Shown here piece after piece: positions 15,153 through 23,233 of a stretch of DNA of 58,674 nt. How positions within the stretch are numbered: position 1 is the stretch's first letter; each line of letters opens with the position of its first letter. The DNA comes from Candidatus Avelusimicrobium fimicolum. GTDB lineage: Bacteria > Elusimicrobiota > Elusimicrobia > Elusimicrobiales > Elusimicrobiaceae. The stretch is from positions 1-58,674 of the forward strand of contig UQJU01000006.1 of assembly GCA_900541355.1 (NCBI GenBank), read 5' to 3'. The position numbers and the translations under genes were made by a program. The notes below the pieces were generated by a model. It was not told the DNA's origin, ran no database searches, and saw only the letters and a list, made by a program, of their open reading frames with translations.

Positions 15153-17213
15153 ATGGAAAACTCCGAAGTTATTACCCGTATCGTAAAAAGAGATGGTACG
15201 ACACAGCATTTTGACTCTAAAAAGATTACCCGCGCCATTACCAAGGCCGCCGAGGCAACCGGCGAATTTGACGCTGAAACCGCCAAAAAATTAACGATTC
15301 GCGCCATTAACATTATCCAACAACTTTATTCCGACACCGTTCCCAATGTGGAAAATGTACAGGATATTGTGGAAGATGTGCTTTTAACATCCAATTATCA
15401 TAAAACAGCCAAAGCCTATATTCTGTACCGCGACCAGCACGCCCGTATGCGTGAAATTTCTTCCAAATTTAACGTAGATTTGGTGGACCAGTATTTGCAA
15501 AAGATTGACTGGCAGGTAAACGAAAACAGCAATATGGGCTACTCCTTGCAGGGGTTAAACAACTACATTTCCTCCGAAATCAGCAAGGTCTATTGGCTCA
15601 ATAAAATCTATCCCGAAAACGTCCGCCGTATGCACAGCGAGGGTGATTTTCACTTGCACGATTTAGGATTGTTGGGTGCTTACTGCGTCGGTTGGGACTT
15701 GCAAGACCTGCTTTTAAGCGGTTTTACGGGCGTAGTCGGCAAGGCTGAAAGTAAACCTGCCAAGCACTTGCGCACCGCATTGGGCCAAGTAGTAAACTTC
15801 TTTTACACCTTGCAGGGCGAAAGTGCGGGGGCGCAGGCTTTCAGCAACTTTGATACCTTGCTCGCGCCGTTTATCTATTACGATAAACTTTCTTACAATG
15901 ACGTAAAACAAGCCTTACAGGAATTTTTGTTTAACGTAAACGTGCCCACCCGTGTCGGGTTCCAAACACCGTTTACCAACTTAACGTTGGACTTAACCGT
16001 ACCGTCCTACTACAAGGACCAGCCGGTTATTATCGGCGGTAAATTGCAGGATAAAACTTACGGCGAATTCCAAGCGGAAATGGATATGTTGAACCGCGCG
16101 TTCTGCGAAGTAATGCTCGCGGGTGATGCCAAAGGCCGCGTGTTTACGTTCCCGATTCCGACGTATAACATTACCAAAGATTTTGATTGGGACAACCCCA
16201 AACTTACCCCTCTGTGGGAAATGACAGCCAAATATGGTATCCCGTACTTTGCCAACTTTATCAATTCCGATATGAACCCCGAAGATGCGCGTTCTATGTG
16301 CTGCCGCTTACGCATTGATAACCGCGAACTGCGCAAACGCGGCGGCGGGCTCTTTGGTTCTGCCCCGTTGACCGGCTCTATCGGCGTAGTAACCATCAAC
16401 TTGCCCCGGCTGGGTTATTTGGCCAAAGACGAAAAAGACTTTTTCGCCCTCTTAAAAGACCGTATGGAAGTAGCCAAAACCAGTTTGGAAATCAAACGCA
16501 AAATTATTGAGCGCTTTACGAAAGGGAATCTCTATCCGTATATGAGTTTCTATCTGCGCTCGGTGCGCCAACGCTTTGGCGAATTTTGGAAGAACCACTT
16601 TTCCACCATCGGGCTTGTCGGCTTAAATGATGCGGCCGTCAACCTGTTGGGCGAAGATATCGGCACCGAAAAAGGCAAAAAATTTGCCGAGGACGTGCTG
16701 ACCTATATGCGCGAAACGCTTGTAAAATTCCAGGAAGAAACCGGCAACAATTATAACTTGGAAGCCACCCCGGCGGAAGGGACCTCCTACCGTTTGGCTA
16801 AACTGGATAAAGAGCGCTACCCCGAAATCATCTGTGCCGACGAAGAATTGTATAAGCAAGGCCACCAGCCTTTCTACACCAACTCTTCGCAGTTGCCCGT
16901 CAACTATACGGATGATGTGTTTGAAATGTTGGACTTGCAAAGCACTATCCAATCCAAATACACCGGCGGCACGGTTCAGCATATTTTTACAGGGGAAAAG
17001 ATTAAAGACTTGGAAGCGATGAAGAAATTCATCAAAACCGTCTGTGAAAAGTACACATTACCCTACTTTTCCATTACCCCTACATTCAGCGTCTGCCCCA
17101 AGTGCGGCTACATTGAAGGCGAACACTTTGAATGCCCCAAATGCAAAGCCGAACGGATGCAGGAACTGGAACACAAAATTAAACTGTTGGAAGAACAGTT
17201 ATACAGCAAATAG
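15153..17213 (+). CDS. nrdD: Anaerobic (class III) ribonucleoside-triphosphate reductase, large part lacking the glycyl-radical loop
   Basis: 686 residues. An ATP-cone allosteric domain spans about 5-95. The catalytic ten-stranded barrel follows, with ARSMCCRLR and the active-site cysteines at 383-384, RKRGGGLFG, and TGSIGVVTINLPRLGY. A zinc site is built by C648, C651, C661 and C664 (CPKC..CPKC). In ordinary NrdD the glycyl-radical loop RVXGY follows directly. Here the protein instead ends with a 22-residue amphipathic tail with hydrophobic residues M669, L672, I676, L679 and L683 in a 3-4 spacing. The radical loop is on the separate gene at 17370-17576. The enzyme reduces NTPs to dNTPs without oxygen. 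nrdG follows, so the system looks complete but split. Confidence 0.95.
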   Translation: MENSEVITRIVKRDGTTQHFDSKKITRAITKAAEATGEFDAETAKKLTIRAINIIQQLYSDTVPNVENVQDIVEDVLLTSNYHKTAKAYILYRDQHARMREISSKFNVDLVDQYLQKIDWQVNENSNMGYSLQGLNNYISSEISKVYWLNKIYPENVRRMHSEGDFHLHDLGLLGAYCVGWDLQDLLLSGFTGVVGKAESKPAKHLRTALGQVVNFFYTLQGESAGAQAFSNFDTLLAPFIYYDKLSYNDVKQALQEFLFNVNVPTRVGFQTPFTNLTLDLTVPSYYKDQPVIIGGKLQDKTYGEFQAEMDMLNRAFCEVMLAGDAKGRVFTFPIPTYNITKDFDWDNPKLTPLWEMTAKYGIPYFANFINSDMNPEDARSMCCRLRIDNRELRKRGGGLFGSAPLTGSIGVVTINLPRLGYLAKDEKDFFALLKDRMEVAKTSLEIKRKIIERFTKGNLYPYMSFYLRSVRQRFGEFWKNHFSTIGLVGLNDAAVNLLGEDIGTEKGKKFAEDVLTYMRETLVKFQEETGNNYNLEATPAEGTSYRLAKLDKERYPEIICADEELYKQGHQPFYTNSSQLPVNYTDDVFEMLDLQSTIQSKYTGGTVQHIFTGEKIKDLEAMKKFIKTVCEKYTLPYFSITPTFSVCPKCGYIEGEHFECPKCKAERMQELEHKIKLLEEQLYSK

Positions 17214-17230
17214 ATCTGTAAGATATTACC

Positions 17231-17270
17231 TTTTTTGGGTTACTTTGCCCGTCAAAGATAACCCAAAAAA
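17231..17270. repeat. Perfect inverted repeat between nrdD and the glycyl-radical gene
   Basis: TTTTTTGGGTTA (17231-17242) pairs with TAACCCAAAAAA (17259-17270), with an inner CTTTG/CAAAG. The 3' arm is followed by GCGG, not T residues, so it is not a classical terminator in either direction. It may stabilise or process the nrdD message. Confidence 0.8.
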
Positions 17271-17274
17271 GCGG

Positions 17275-17303
17275 TTGCGGCCGGCGCTGTAAAGTGCCAT
17301 AAT
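17275..17303 (+). promoter_or_regulatory. Candidate promoter for the glycyl-radical small gene
   Basis: TTGCGG (17275-17280), an exact 17-base spacer and CATAAT (17298-17303). A hairpin AACGGG/CCCGTT (about 17311-17332) follows in the leader. It would let the small protein be made independently of nrdD. Confidence 0.5.
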
Positions 17304-17369
17304 AAAAGTAACGGGTTTTCACGGGCCCGTTCCCGTCAACATAGGTTATTAATCGTCAGGAGACACACA

Positions 17370-17576
17370 ATGACTGCACAGGAAAGACAAGTAGTTGAAA
17401 ACAAAATCTCGGAACTTAAAAAAGAATTGAACGATGTTCACGGTTCCAAATGTGAAGTTTATTCCAGAGTAGTAGGCTATCTGCGCCCCGTACAAAACTG
17501 GAACAAAGGCAAAAAAGAAGAATTTGCAATGAGAAAAACGATGCACGTCGGTTGCTCTTGCGGTTGTGATAAATAA
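17370..17576 (+). CDS. Stand-alone glycyl-radical domain of class III ribonucleotide reductase
   Basis: 68 residues, with AGGAG placed correctly before the ATG. Residues 28-52 are the C-terminal radical loop of NrdD: CEVYSRVVGYLRPVQNWN, with Gly36 as the expected radical site, then GKKEEF. Before it, residues 5-24 form an amphipathic helix with V9, I13, L16, L20 and V23 in 3-4 spacing, mirroring the tail of the NrdD protein. After it comes a Cys-rich end (GCSCGCDK). I infer that the two helices pair and place Gly36 next to the NrdD active site, as YfiD/GrcA does for pyruvate formate-lyase. NrdG, encoded next, would generate the radical. A sequencing frameshift is unlikely given the 157-base spacer, ribosome site and promoter. 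Confidence 0.9.
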   Translation: MTAQERQVVENKISELKKELNDVHGSKCEVYSRVVGYLRPVQNWNKGKKEEFAMRKTMHVGCSCGCDK

Positions 17577-17605
17577 TTTTTTGCTTTGAACGCAACGGAT
17601 TCGGT

Positions 17606-18229
17606 ATGAAGATAGGCGGATTATTAAAATTTACATTGATTGACTTTCCCGGACGGCCAGCCGCGGTAGTTTTTACGCAAGGGTGTAACTTTCGTTGCCG
17701 CTACTGCCATAACCCGGAACTGGTCTATCCGCATATGTTCGCCGAACCCGTTGCCGAAGAAGAAATAGACGCCTTTTTAAAGCGCCGCCAAGGCACCTTG
17801 GAAGGGATTGTGGTATCCGGCGGGGAACCCACCCTGCACGAAGATTTACCGCAGTTTCTAGCCAAATTAAAAGGGATGGGATATGCCACCAAGTTGGACA
17901 CCAATGGTACCCGCCCGGAAGTGCTAAAACAATTAATTCAAGGCAAACTGTTGGATTTTATTGCTATGGATTTAAAGGCTCCGCTAGAAAAATATTCACT
18001 CATCACGGGAGTGGATTTTAATCCGGCGGTGTTGCGCGAATCTATGAAATTAATTGTGGAAAGCGGGCTTGGGTACGAATTCCGTACCACCTATGACAAG
18101 GAAGTGCTGACTGATGCGGATATTGCGGCTATCACACAATTGACTGATGGCAAGCACTACCGCGTACAGGAATGTCTGCCCGTAGCCAAAGAAAAGGCCG
18201 CCTTAAAAGTTTTGCATACCGAGTTATAG
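17606..18229 (+). CDS. nrdG: Anaerobic ribonucleotide reductase activase (radical SAM)
   Basis: 207 residues. The radical SAM cluster motif CX3CX2C is C27, C31 and C34 (TQGCNFRCRYCHNPEL), followed by VVSGGEPTL and MDLKAP. The length and TLIDFPG start match the NrdG2 type that activates NrdD. It cleaves SAM at a 4Fe-4S cluster to place the glycyl radical, here presumably on Gly36 of the small protein 29 bases upstream. It is the last gene of the cluster. Confidence 0.92.
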   Translation: MKIGGLLKFTLIDFPGRPAAVVFTQGCNFRCRYCHNPELVYPHMFAEPVAEEEIDAFLKRRQGTLEGIVVSGGEPTLHEDLPQFLAKLKGMGYATKLDTNGTRPEVLKQLIQGKLLDFIAMDLKAPLEKYSLITGVDFNPAVLRESMKLIVESGLGYEFRTTYDKEVLTDADIAAITQLTDGKHYRVQECLPVAKEKAALKVLHTEL

Positions 18230-18246
18230 AATTTATTTCTATTACA

Positions 18247-18273
18247 AAAACGCGCTTTCGGGCGCGTTTTTTT
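18247..18273 (+). terminator. Terminator after nrdG
   Basis: Stem AAAACGCGC / GCGCGTTTT with a TTTCGG loop and a T-run. Confidence 0.9.
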
Positions 18274-18332
18274 ATGGTTTTTTAGGGGTTTTATCCGCAA
18301 TAATTTCCCCATTTTTTAATCTGTCTGACTAC

Positions 18333-18371
18333 AAAAAAACCGCCTGGAACAGTTATTGTTCCAAGCGGTTT
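18333..18371 (-). terminator. Terminator of the secreted protein gene at 18390-19178
   Basis: On the minus strand AAACCGCTTGGAACA pairs with TGTTCCAGGCGGTTT (one mismatch) and is followed by a T-run. Confidence 0.85.
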
Positions 18372-18389
18372 CTATGAAAAGTCTATTTT

Positions 18390-19178
18390 TTAGCGGGCCA
18401 AGCGGACCAAATTGTCGCGGAAATCAAACAAATCGTCCTGTACCGGGCCTTGTAAGGTAATGGCATACTCGTTGATGATATCCAACGGTTTTACCGTACC
18501 CCAAGACGTTTTAATGGGCTTTACAAACTCCTTCGCCATTGCCGGCCCTAACTGCGGGTTCTTTTGCAACTGGGCATTAAATTCGTCCATTGGGTTCATC
18601 ATACTCTGCAAAATCCAGTTTGCGTTAAGTTTCTTGGTGCTGCTTACAAACTTACGAAACGCCACCACCGATTCGGCATACGCTTTCGGCAATTTGTTAT
18701 TTACCGTCACCACATCATATGTATTTAAAGCGTTTACCAAAGCGGTATAGAACGCATCAAATTTCACTTGTTCGCTTTGGGGCAAATTCACGGTTTCCAT
18801 ACGCAAGTAACTTTCAAGCGTTAAGAAATAAGAACCGTTGGCAATCGCCACCGGGCGGTTAATGAATTTGGCAACCTGCGCCGCGGCTTCCGGCGATTTG
18901 GTTTGCAGTTTCATAAAGGTTACACGAACTTCATCCATTACCTGAAAGATGTAGTTAAAATCGTGGTATTGTCTGCCTTTAACCGCCTGGGCAAAAGTGT
19001 CATAGGCTTCCAGCACGCGGGTCGCTTCGCCAATAGAGGCAGGGGCCTGGGTCGCAATAGTTGCGGCAATCGCCTTGCTTAGTTGCGAATCCAGCGCACC
19101 GTTTTTCTCAATTCTCTTTTGAGCAAAAGCACCCGTCGTCAACAACAGGGCAAGCGCCACAGCAAAAAATCTTTTCAT
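18390..19178 (-). CDS. Secreted protein of unknown function
   Basis: 262 residues. Residues 1-19 are a signal peptide ending AFA-Q, so the protein is exported to the periplasm or beyond. The rest is helical and polar with no cysteines and no motif I recognise; it is rich in Ala, Lys and Asn. GGAGAG precedes the ATG, and a clean terminator follows the stop. It stands alone. Function unknown. Confidence 0.75.
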   Translation of the reverse strand: MKRFFAVALALLLTTGAFAQKRIEKNGALDSQLSKAIAATIATQAPASIGEATRVLEAYDTFAQAVKGRQYHDFNYIFQVMDEVRVTFMKLQTKSPEAAAQVAKFINRPVAIANGSYFLTLESYLRMETVNLPQSEQVKFDAFYTALVNALNTYDVVTVNNKLPKAYAESVVAFRKFVSSTKKLNANWILQSMMNPMDEFNAQLQKNPQLGPAMAKEFVKPIKTSWGTVKPLDIINEYAITLQGPVQDDLFDFRDNLVRLAR

Positions 19179-19280
19179 AGTTTTCTCTCCTTTTTTTAAG
19201 TAACCTTCTTATTATTAGTTTAAAATAATACAACCTTTTTTACCAGGGTCTTTGGACCTAGGCCCAAGGGGCAAAAGGTC

Positions 19281-20486
19281 CTAGTATTTAAATTGGCCCT
19301 TTTCATATACCGTAACCAAAGAGCCGTCCTTTAAGCGGGCGGTAACCTTTTTGTCCTCGGTGTTGATTAAATCCCAATGCAGGGAAGAATCGTTAAAGCC
19401 CAGTTTTTCTTTTACGGCCTTAGTCAGTTTATCTTGGGCACCGGTGTAGGTATCTGCATAACTGGCTCCGACTGCAACGTGGCAATTACCGTATTTGCCG
19501 CCAAAGTTTTCATCATACAAGATATCTGCCATAAACTTGGTAATTTTGGAAAAGCGTCTGTCTGTCAACGAAAACTCGCCGATTTGCGCCGCGCCTTTAT
19601 CCATAGCCAGCATTTTACGCACAAAAGCCGCGCCTTGCTCCGCATCTGCCTTGACGGCGCGCCCGTCTTTAAATTCCAAGCGCACACCTTTTACATAATT
19701 ACCACTCCGGTAAGAGGACAAATCGGCAAAATACACTCCGCGCGTACCGCGCCAATCGGGTGATGTAAAAATTTCAAAAGACGGGATATTGCACCCTCCG
19801 CCTGCTACAAAGCGGCGTTTTTCGCCCAAAAGCACTTCAAAATCCATTGATTTAGACTCAATATGCAAGGTACGAATCGGCAAGTTGGAAAGCCAATCGC
19901 CGATTTCGGTAACGGCTTGGGTTACCTCTTGCCATTTTGTAACAGGGTCCTTTTCGTTCAAAAAACAGGCACGGGCAATTTGCGCGGAATATTCCTTGCC
20001 GGAAAGTCCCGCGCGCTTGGCAAGTTCAGCCGTCGGGTAATTGCATAACGTCCACGCGAAGAAACCCTTTTGCTCCCGCACATCTAAAATTTCGCGCAGG
20101 GGTTTATGCGCCACCGCACTTTTGGCAATGCGCGAAGGGTCCACTTTTTTTAAATGCGTTAAATCTTCCGGCGCGCGCAAAGAAATCAAGCCATTAATGC
20201 CACCTTGAAATTCTTTTTCGCCCGGGGCCAAAAAGGCCAGTTGTTTGTCATCGGCCAAAGAGTAGAAAGTTTTAGAAAAATTTTCCGGCGCGTTCCAACG
20301 CAACACAACGTGGTAGCGTTTTTCCAATAATTTGGTATAAATTTGCTCTGCCAGGGGCCGAGCGGAAAAATCACTACGCAAAAGCACCGTATCATACGGT
20401 TTAAATTTTCCGTTTTTGCGGGCCGATTCCATCGCCCATATCATTACATCGGCATATTTTTCGTTTTGCTTCTTGGTAAAAAACAT
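19281..20486 (-). CDS. M29-family metallo-aminopeptidase
   Basis: 401 residues, full family length. The M29 landmarks are all visible: NIPSFEIFTSP with a metal Glu, GEFSL with the second Glu, the DENFGGKYGNCHVAVGASY stretch with His and Tyr, and SLHWDLI with His and Asp near the end. The family uses cobalt or zinc to remove N-terminal residues from peptides. There is no signal peptide, so it is cytosolic. Together with the M20 peptidases it fits a peptide-fermenting lifestyle. Confidence 0.9.
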   Translation of the reverse strand: MFFTKKQNEKYADVMIWAMESARKNGKFKPYDTVLLRSDFSARPLAEQIYTKLLEKRYHVVLRWNAPENFSKTFYSLADDKQLAFLAPGEKEFQGGINGLISLRAPEDLTHLKKVDPSRIAKSAVAHKPLREILDVREQKGFFAWTLCNYPTAELAKRAGLSGKEYSAQIARACFLNEKDPVTKWQEVTQAVTEIGDWLSNLPIRTLHIESKSMDFEVLLGEKRRFVAGGGCNIPSFEIFTSPDWRGTRGVYFADLSSYRSGNYVKGVRLEFKDGRAVKADAEQGAAFVRKMLAMDKGAAQIGEFSLTDRRFSKITKFMADILYDENFGGKYGNCHVAVGASYADTYTGAQDKLTKAVKEKLGFNDSSLHWDLINTEDKKVTARLKDGSLVTVYEKGQFKY

Positions 20487-20516
20487 TTTATGTTTCCCCC
20501 TATCTTATATTAATGT

Positions 20517-20522
20517 TATAAT
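20517..20522 (+). promoter_or_regulatory. Extended -10 promoter of the membrane protein gene at 20552
   Basis: TGTTATAAT contains the TG extension and a perfect TATAAT. Transcription would begin near 20529, with a short leader lacking a clear ribosome site. Confidence 0.5.
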
Positions 20523-20551
20523 ACAAAATATAATATCCCGCGAGTAAAAAA

Positions 20552-21310
20552 ATGAAAAAATTATTATTTTTTATCTTTACGTTTTTCTGCTTCTGCCCCG
20601 CGTGGGCGGACGTATCGCCCAAGCCGGAAATGGAATTTTCGTTCATCTACGAAACCGCCACCAAACCGGCCATTGACCCCTTGCACAGCGAGCAAATTCA
20701 ATGCGAGGATAACCAATGTCTTTCTGCCAAACCGCTGGGCTCCTACGGCTTGCAAAAATTACGCTGTACGGAAAACACTTGTTTTTCTATTGCGTACGAT
20801 TACGAGCCTTTCCAAAAGTTGGTTATTGCATTTGCAGACGGCTCCAAACGCGAAAGCCAGGTTTTTGCCGCGCCGGACACCTTGCGGGCACATTTTAACG
20901 TAAAAGTTGGCGCGGATACGCTAGACGTTACCCCTGCGGGTTTGGCGGAAAATGTCGGCCCTTGGGCGCGCCGGGATGCGTGGACCTCACTCGCCGTTAT
21001 TTTAATTTTGGAACTCTTGGCTGCGGCGGCTTTTTTAAACTATACGCAAAAGAGTTTCACTATTTTGTACAGCGTGGGGTTAGCAAATTTGCTTACAACG
21101 GCAGCCTCGTGGATTTTGCTAGTGCGGTATGTAAAGGAAACGGCGCTTTTGTGGATTTTCTGCCTGTTGGCCGAAACACTCATCATCCGCCTAATGAACC
21201 GCAAAAAAATATCCCTTCACGATGCGTTTATGTTAAGTTTAACCACCAATGTAACCAGTTATTCGCTGGGGCTGATGATATCCTTTGTGATAGCACCATT
21301 ACTCTTTTAA
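20552..21310 (+). CDS. Exported/membrane protein, unknown function
   Basis: 252 residues. Residues 1-19 are a signal peptide (cleavage after AWA). Residues 20-145 form an exported domain with two CX4C-type pairs (CEDNQC and CTENTC) that could form disulfides. Four membrane segments follow (about 146-250). The overall build, an extracytoplasmic beta-rich domain ahead of four helices, is seen in several uncharacterised envelope proteins. I do not recognise the family. Divergent from the aminopeptidase gene, with its own promoter and terminator. Confidence 0.75.
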   Translation: MKKLLFFIFTFFCFCPAWADVSPKPEMEFSFIYETATKPAIDPLHSEQIQCEDNQCLSAKPLGSYGLQKLRCTENTCFSIAYDYEPFQKLVIAFADGSKRESQVFAAPDTLRAHFNVKVGADTLDVTPAGLAENVGPWARRDAWTSLAVILILELLAAAAFLNYTQKSFTILYSVGLANLLTTAASWILLVRYVKETALLWIFCLLAETLIIRLMNRKKISLHDAFMLSLTTNVTSYSLGLMISFVIAPLLF

Positions 21311-21315
21311 AAATT

Positions 21316-21340
21316 AACCCCGCCCGGTGCGGGGTTTTTT
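21316..21340 (+). terminator. Terminator
   Basis: Stem AACCCCGC / GCGGGGTT with a CCGGT loop, then a T-run. Confidence 0.9.
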
Positions 21341-21421
21341 ACGGACAAATAAAAGAAAGCAGTTGGTGCGCTTCCCCGTATAAAATGAAAATGCCACCTA
21401 AACGGTGGCTTCTAAATCTTT

Positions 21422-21505
21422 TACCGGGGAAGGGACTTGAACCCTTAAGCCCGTGCGGGCAATAGTTTTTGAGACTATCCTGTATACCAATTCCAGCACC
21501 CCGGC
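21422..21505 (-). tRNA. tRNA-Leu (anticodon CAA)
   Basis: On the minus strand the acceptor arm GCCGGGG pairs with CCCCGGT (G-U at the first pair), with discriminator A. The anticodon arm is ATAGT-CTCAAAA-ACTAT, giving anticodon CAA. A long variable arm (GCCCGCACGGGC) confirms a class II tRNA, and the T arm carries GTTCAAGTC. The 3' CCA is not encoded. The rest of the 21341-21704 stretch shows only the promoter of the next gene. Confidence 0.92.
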
Positions 21506-21692
21506 ATAAATCTTACATATTTATTTTAGCAAATTTATTTAAAAAAGAAAATATTTCTTTTTAGTTTTCTCCTTTTGCCTTAAAATAGCCGGGAAATTAC
21601 CTTTCGTGCTTTTCTTGTTTTGGCACGCTCATATAAAAAGCGTTATTCTAAGTTAATCAGATTGGGGTATTTAATAAGTGATTATGAGTTGT

Positions 21693-21698
21693 TAAAAT
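21693..21698 (+). promoter_or_regulatory. -10 box very close to the start of the outer-membrane protein gene
   Basis: TAAAAT lies only six bases before the ATG at 21705, with no ribosome site, so the message may be leaderless. The -35 is weak. Confidence 0.35.
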
Positions 21699-21704
21699 AT
21701 ATTT

Positions 21705-22295
21705 ATGAAACATTTTTTGCTTCTCGCTTTGCTCTTATTTTCTGTTTCATCATATGCTCAAATTTACCGCGCCGGGCAGGGTACACCTGTTAATTTTTCC
21801 CGTTTAGAAGTTTCCGTCGGTATGGGATTGCCCTCCTCTTCTTTGCAAGACCCGTCCGGCGACACCATCATCCACGATAAAAACTTTACAGATTTCCGCC
21901 TATTATACGCTCTTTCTTCTCGCTTTGCCATAGGCCCGGCGATTTATTTTAGCAAGAAGCAGGCCAACCGGCCGCTTATTTCCTCGTACAAAACCCGCCG
22001 CTTGGGCCTACTGGGCAAATTCAATTTATCGCCTAATACTACTCCGCGCTCGTATGCGGTAGCAGAAGCCGGCGCAATGAAAAGGTCTCTTTCTTATTTG
22101 CGGTCGTTGGAAGATTCTTCCACAAGCCCTTACTTAATGTTCGGGCTGGGAACAGAGGTTGATATTTACAGCGGTTTTTTCTTGGGATTAGAAGGACAAG
22201 TATCTTATTTTTTTAAAGACAAACTAGGGCCTTTCTTTCAGTTAAACTCCCCGTGGGAAGCCTCTTTTACACTCCGTACCGGATTTCACTTTTAG
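21705..22295 (+). CDS. Outer-membrane beta-barrel protein
   Basis: 196 residues. A signal peptide covers residues 1-18 (cleaved after SYA). The mature part alternates hydrophobic and polar residues with many Tyr, Phe and Gly, and ends in Phe (RTGFHF), the usual C-terminal signal for outer-membrane assembly. It probably forms a small eight-strand barrel of the OmpA/OprF-N type. Transport or receptor roles cannot be told. It supports a Gram-negative cell. Confidence 0.75.
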   Translation: MKHFLLLALLLFSVSSYAQIYRAGQGTPVNFSRLEVSVGMGLPSSSLQDPSGDTIIHDKNFTDFRLLYALSSRFAIGPAIYFSKKQANRPLISSYKTRRLGLLGKFNLSPNTTPRSYAVAEAGAMKRSLSYLRSLEDSSTSPYLMFGLGTEVDIYSGFFLGLEGQVSYFFKDKLGPFFQLNSPWEASFTLRTGFHF

Positions 22296-22300
22296 CCATT

Positions 22301-22326
22301 AAAAAACACCCTTTCGGGTGCTTTTT
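22301..22326 (+). terminator. Terminator after the outer-membrane protein gene
   Basis: Stem CACCC / GGGTG with a TTTC loop, flanked by A and T runs. Confidence 0.85.
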
Positions 22327-22410
22327 AAATTCATACTACAAGAGAAATTTCATTTTACGTCTAACTGCCCTCGGTTTTATTCCTAATAAAAGATTGGGAG
22401 TTTTCAAAAT

Positions 22411-22481
22411 AAAAAGCCCTAATTCTAGGTGTTAGCGCGGAGGTATCCGACCGAGCAAACAACAAAGAAGCAGGGCTTTTT
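22411..22481 (-). terminator. Large-loop inverted repeat, probable terminator of tRNA-Ser
   Basis: AAAAAGCCCT (22411-22420) is perfectly complementary to AGGGCTTTTT (22472-22481), with about 51 bases between. It lies just after the tRNA-Ser 3' end and would give a T-rich end on the minus strand. Confidence 0.5.
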
Positions 22482-22492
22482 AGTAAGAAAAC

Positions 22493-22582
22493 TGGCGGAG
22501 AGGGAGAGATTCGAACTCTCGATACGGTTTCCCGTATGCAGTCTTTCCAGGACTGTGCCTTAAACCGCTCGGCCACCTCTCC
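22493..22582 (-). tRNA. tRNA-Ser (anticodon GGA)
   Basis: On the minus strand the acceptor GGAGAGG pairs with CCTCTCC, with discriminator G and an encoded CCA. The anticodon arm is CAGTC-CTGGAAA-GACTG, giving GGA. The long variable arm (ATACGGGAAACCGTAT) is typical of tRNA-Ser, and the T arm is GAGAG-TTCGAAT-CTCTC. Confidence 0.95.
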
Positions 22583-22658
22583 AAAATCGGTGTGCGGTCT
22601 GATGACTACCTGTTTATTATAGCAAAAAAAGAAGCAGAAGGAAAAGATTTCGTTGAAA

Positions 22659-22925
22659 TTAGCGTTTAAATGTACGCACTTGGAAGCCCAACACCCGCCC
22701 GATAAGCATTAGCGGCACCACCACTAACAGGCTAAATGCCGCCACGAGAAGCGTCATTATAAATCCGAATGCCAATACTAAAACACCGCCGAAAATTCCT
22801 CCGTTATCGCCTTTTCGGCGTGCGGAGTCCTTGGGGGTATGTTCTCCCCCAATGGGGTTGCCGTTTTCGTCCAAAACTTCCGGCTCTATAATTTCTTCCG
22901 TGCGGACCAGGTCTTTATTTTCCAT
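22659..22925 (-). CDS. Small membrane protein, unknown
   Basis: 88 residues from the ATG at 22925; a 16-codon longer start is possible but would enter the eptA remnant on the other strand. The first 45 residues are acidic and polar (EEIIEPEVLDENGN). A hydrophobic stretch of about 30 residues (about 47-78) could span the membrane once or as a hairpin. A short basic end follows. There is no known family and no good ribosome site. Confidence 0.5.
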   Translation of the reverse strand: MENKDLVRTEEIIEPEVLDENGNPIGGEHTPKDSARRKGDNGGIFGGVLVLAFGFIMTLLVAAFSLLVVVPLMLIGRVLGFQVRTFKR

Positions 22926-22943
22926 ACTTATATTATGGCATAA

Positions 22944-23228
22944 TCGGGGCCATTTGCACAGCCCGCCAACCAAATTTTAGTTACACCCGCAGGCACGGGT
23001 ACGGCTATTTCCGTGCCAATGGCAATCTGGATGAGCAATACAATGAAGAAAGCCGACCATATTGATTACGCGTGCCTGAAAAAGAAAGCCGCAGAAGGGA
23101 AATTCTCGCACGATAATATATCCCACTCGCTTTTAACATTAATGGAATCGCAAAGCAAAGTGTACGACCCTAAATTAGACATCTTTGATTCGTGCCGCAC
23201 CTTACCGCTTCCGCAAGAACAAAAATAA
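22944..23228 (+). pseudogene. Remnant of a lipid A phosphoethanolamine transferase (EptA/MCR-like), C-terminal end only
   Basis: An open frame of 94 codons without a proper ATG at its head. From about 22980 onward the translation matches the very C-terminus of EptA/MCR-type enzymes: VPMAIWMS, YACLKKKA, FSHDNISHSLLTLM, then VYDPKLDIFDSCR. The catalytic alkaline-phosphatase-like domain with its Thr nucleophile and zinc ligands is entirely missing, and a stop lies just upstream. A GTG at 23013 could start a 71-residue peptide, but I see no reason to think it works. A strong terminator still follows, suggesting a 5' deletion of a once complete gene. Confidence 0.75.
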
Positions 23229-23233
23229 TTTTT

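Noticed and set aside
17231..17270. Inverted repeat called as a terminator
   Set aside because: Neither arm is followed by a T-run; the 3' arm ends in A residues and then GCGG.
17213..17370. The nrdD split as a simple frameshift or sequencing error
   Set aside because: The two parts are 157 bases apart with a hairpin, promoter and ribosome site between, and each has its own matching helix; no single-base change joins them.
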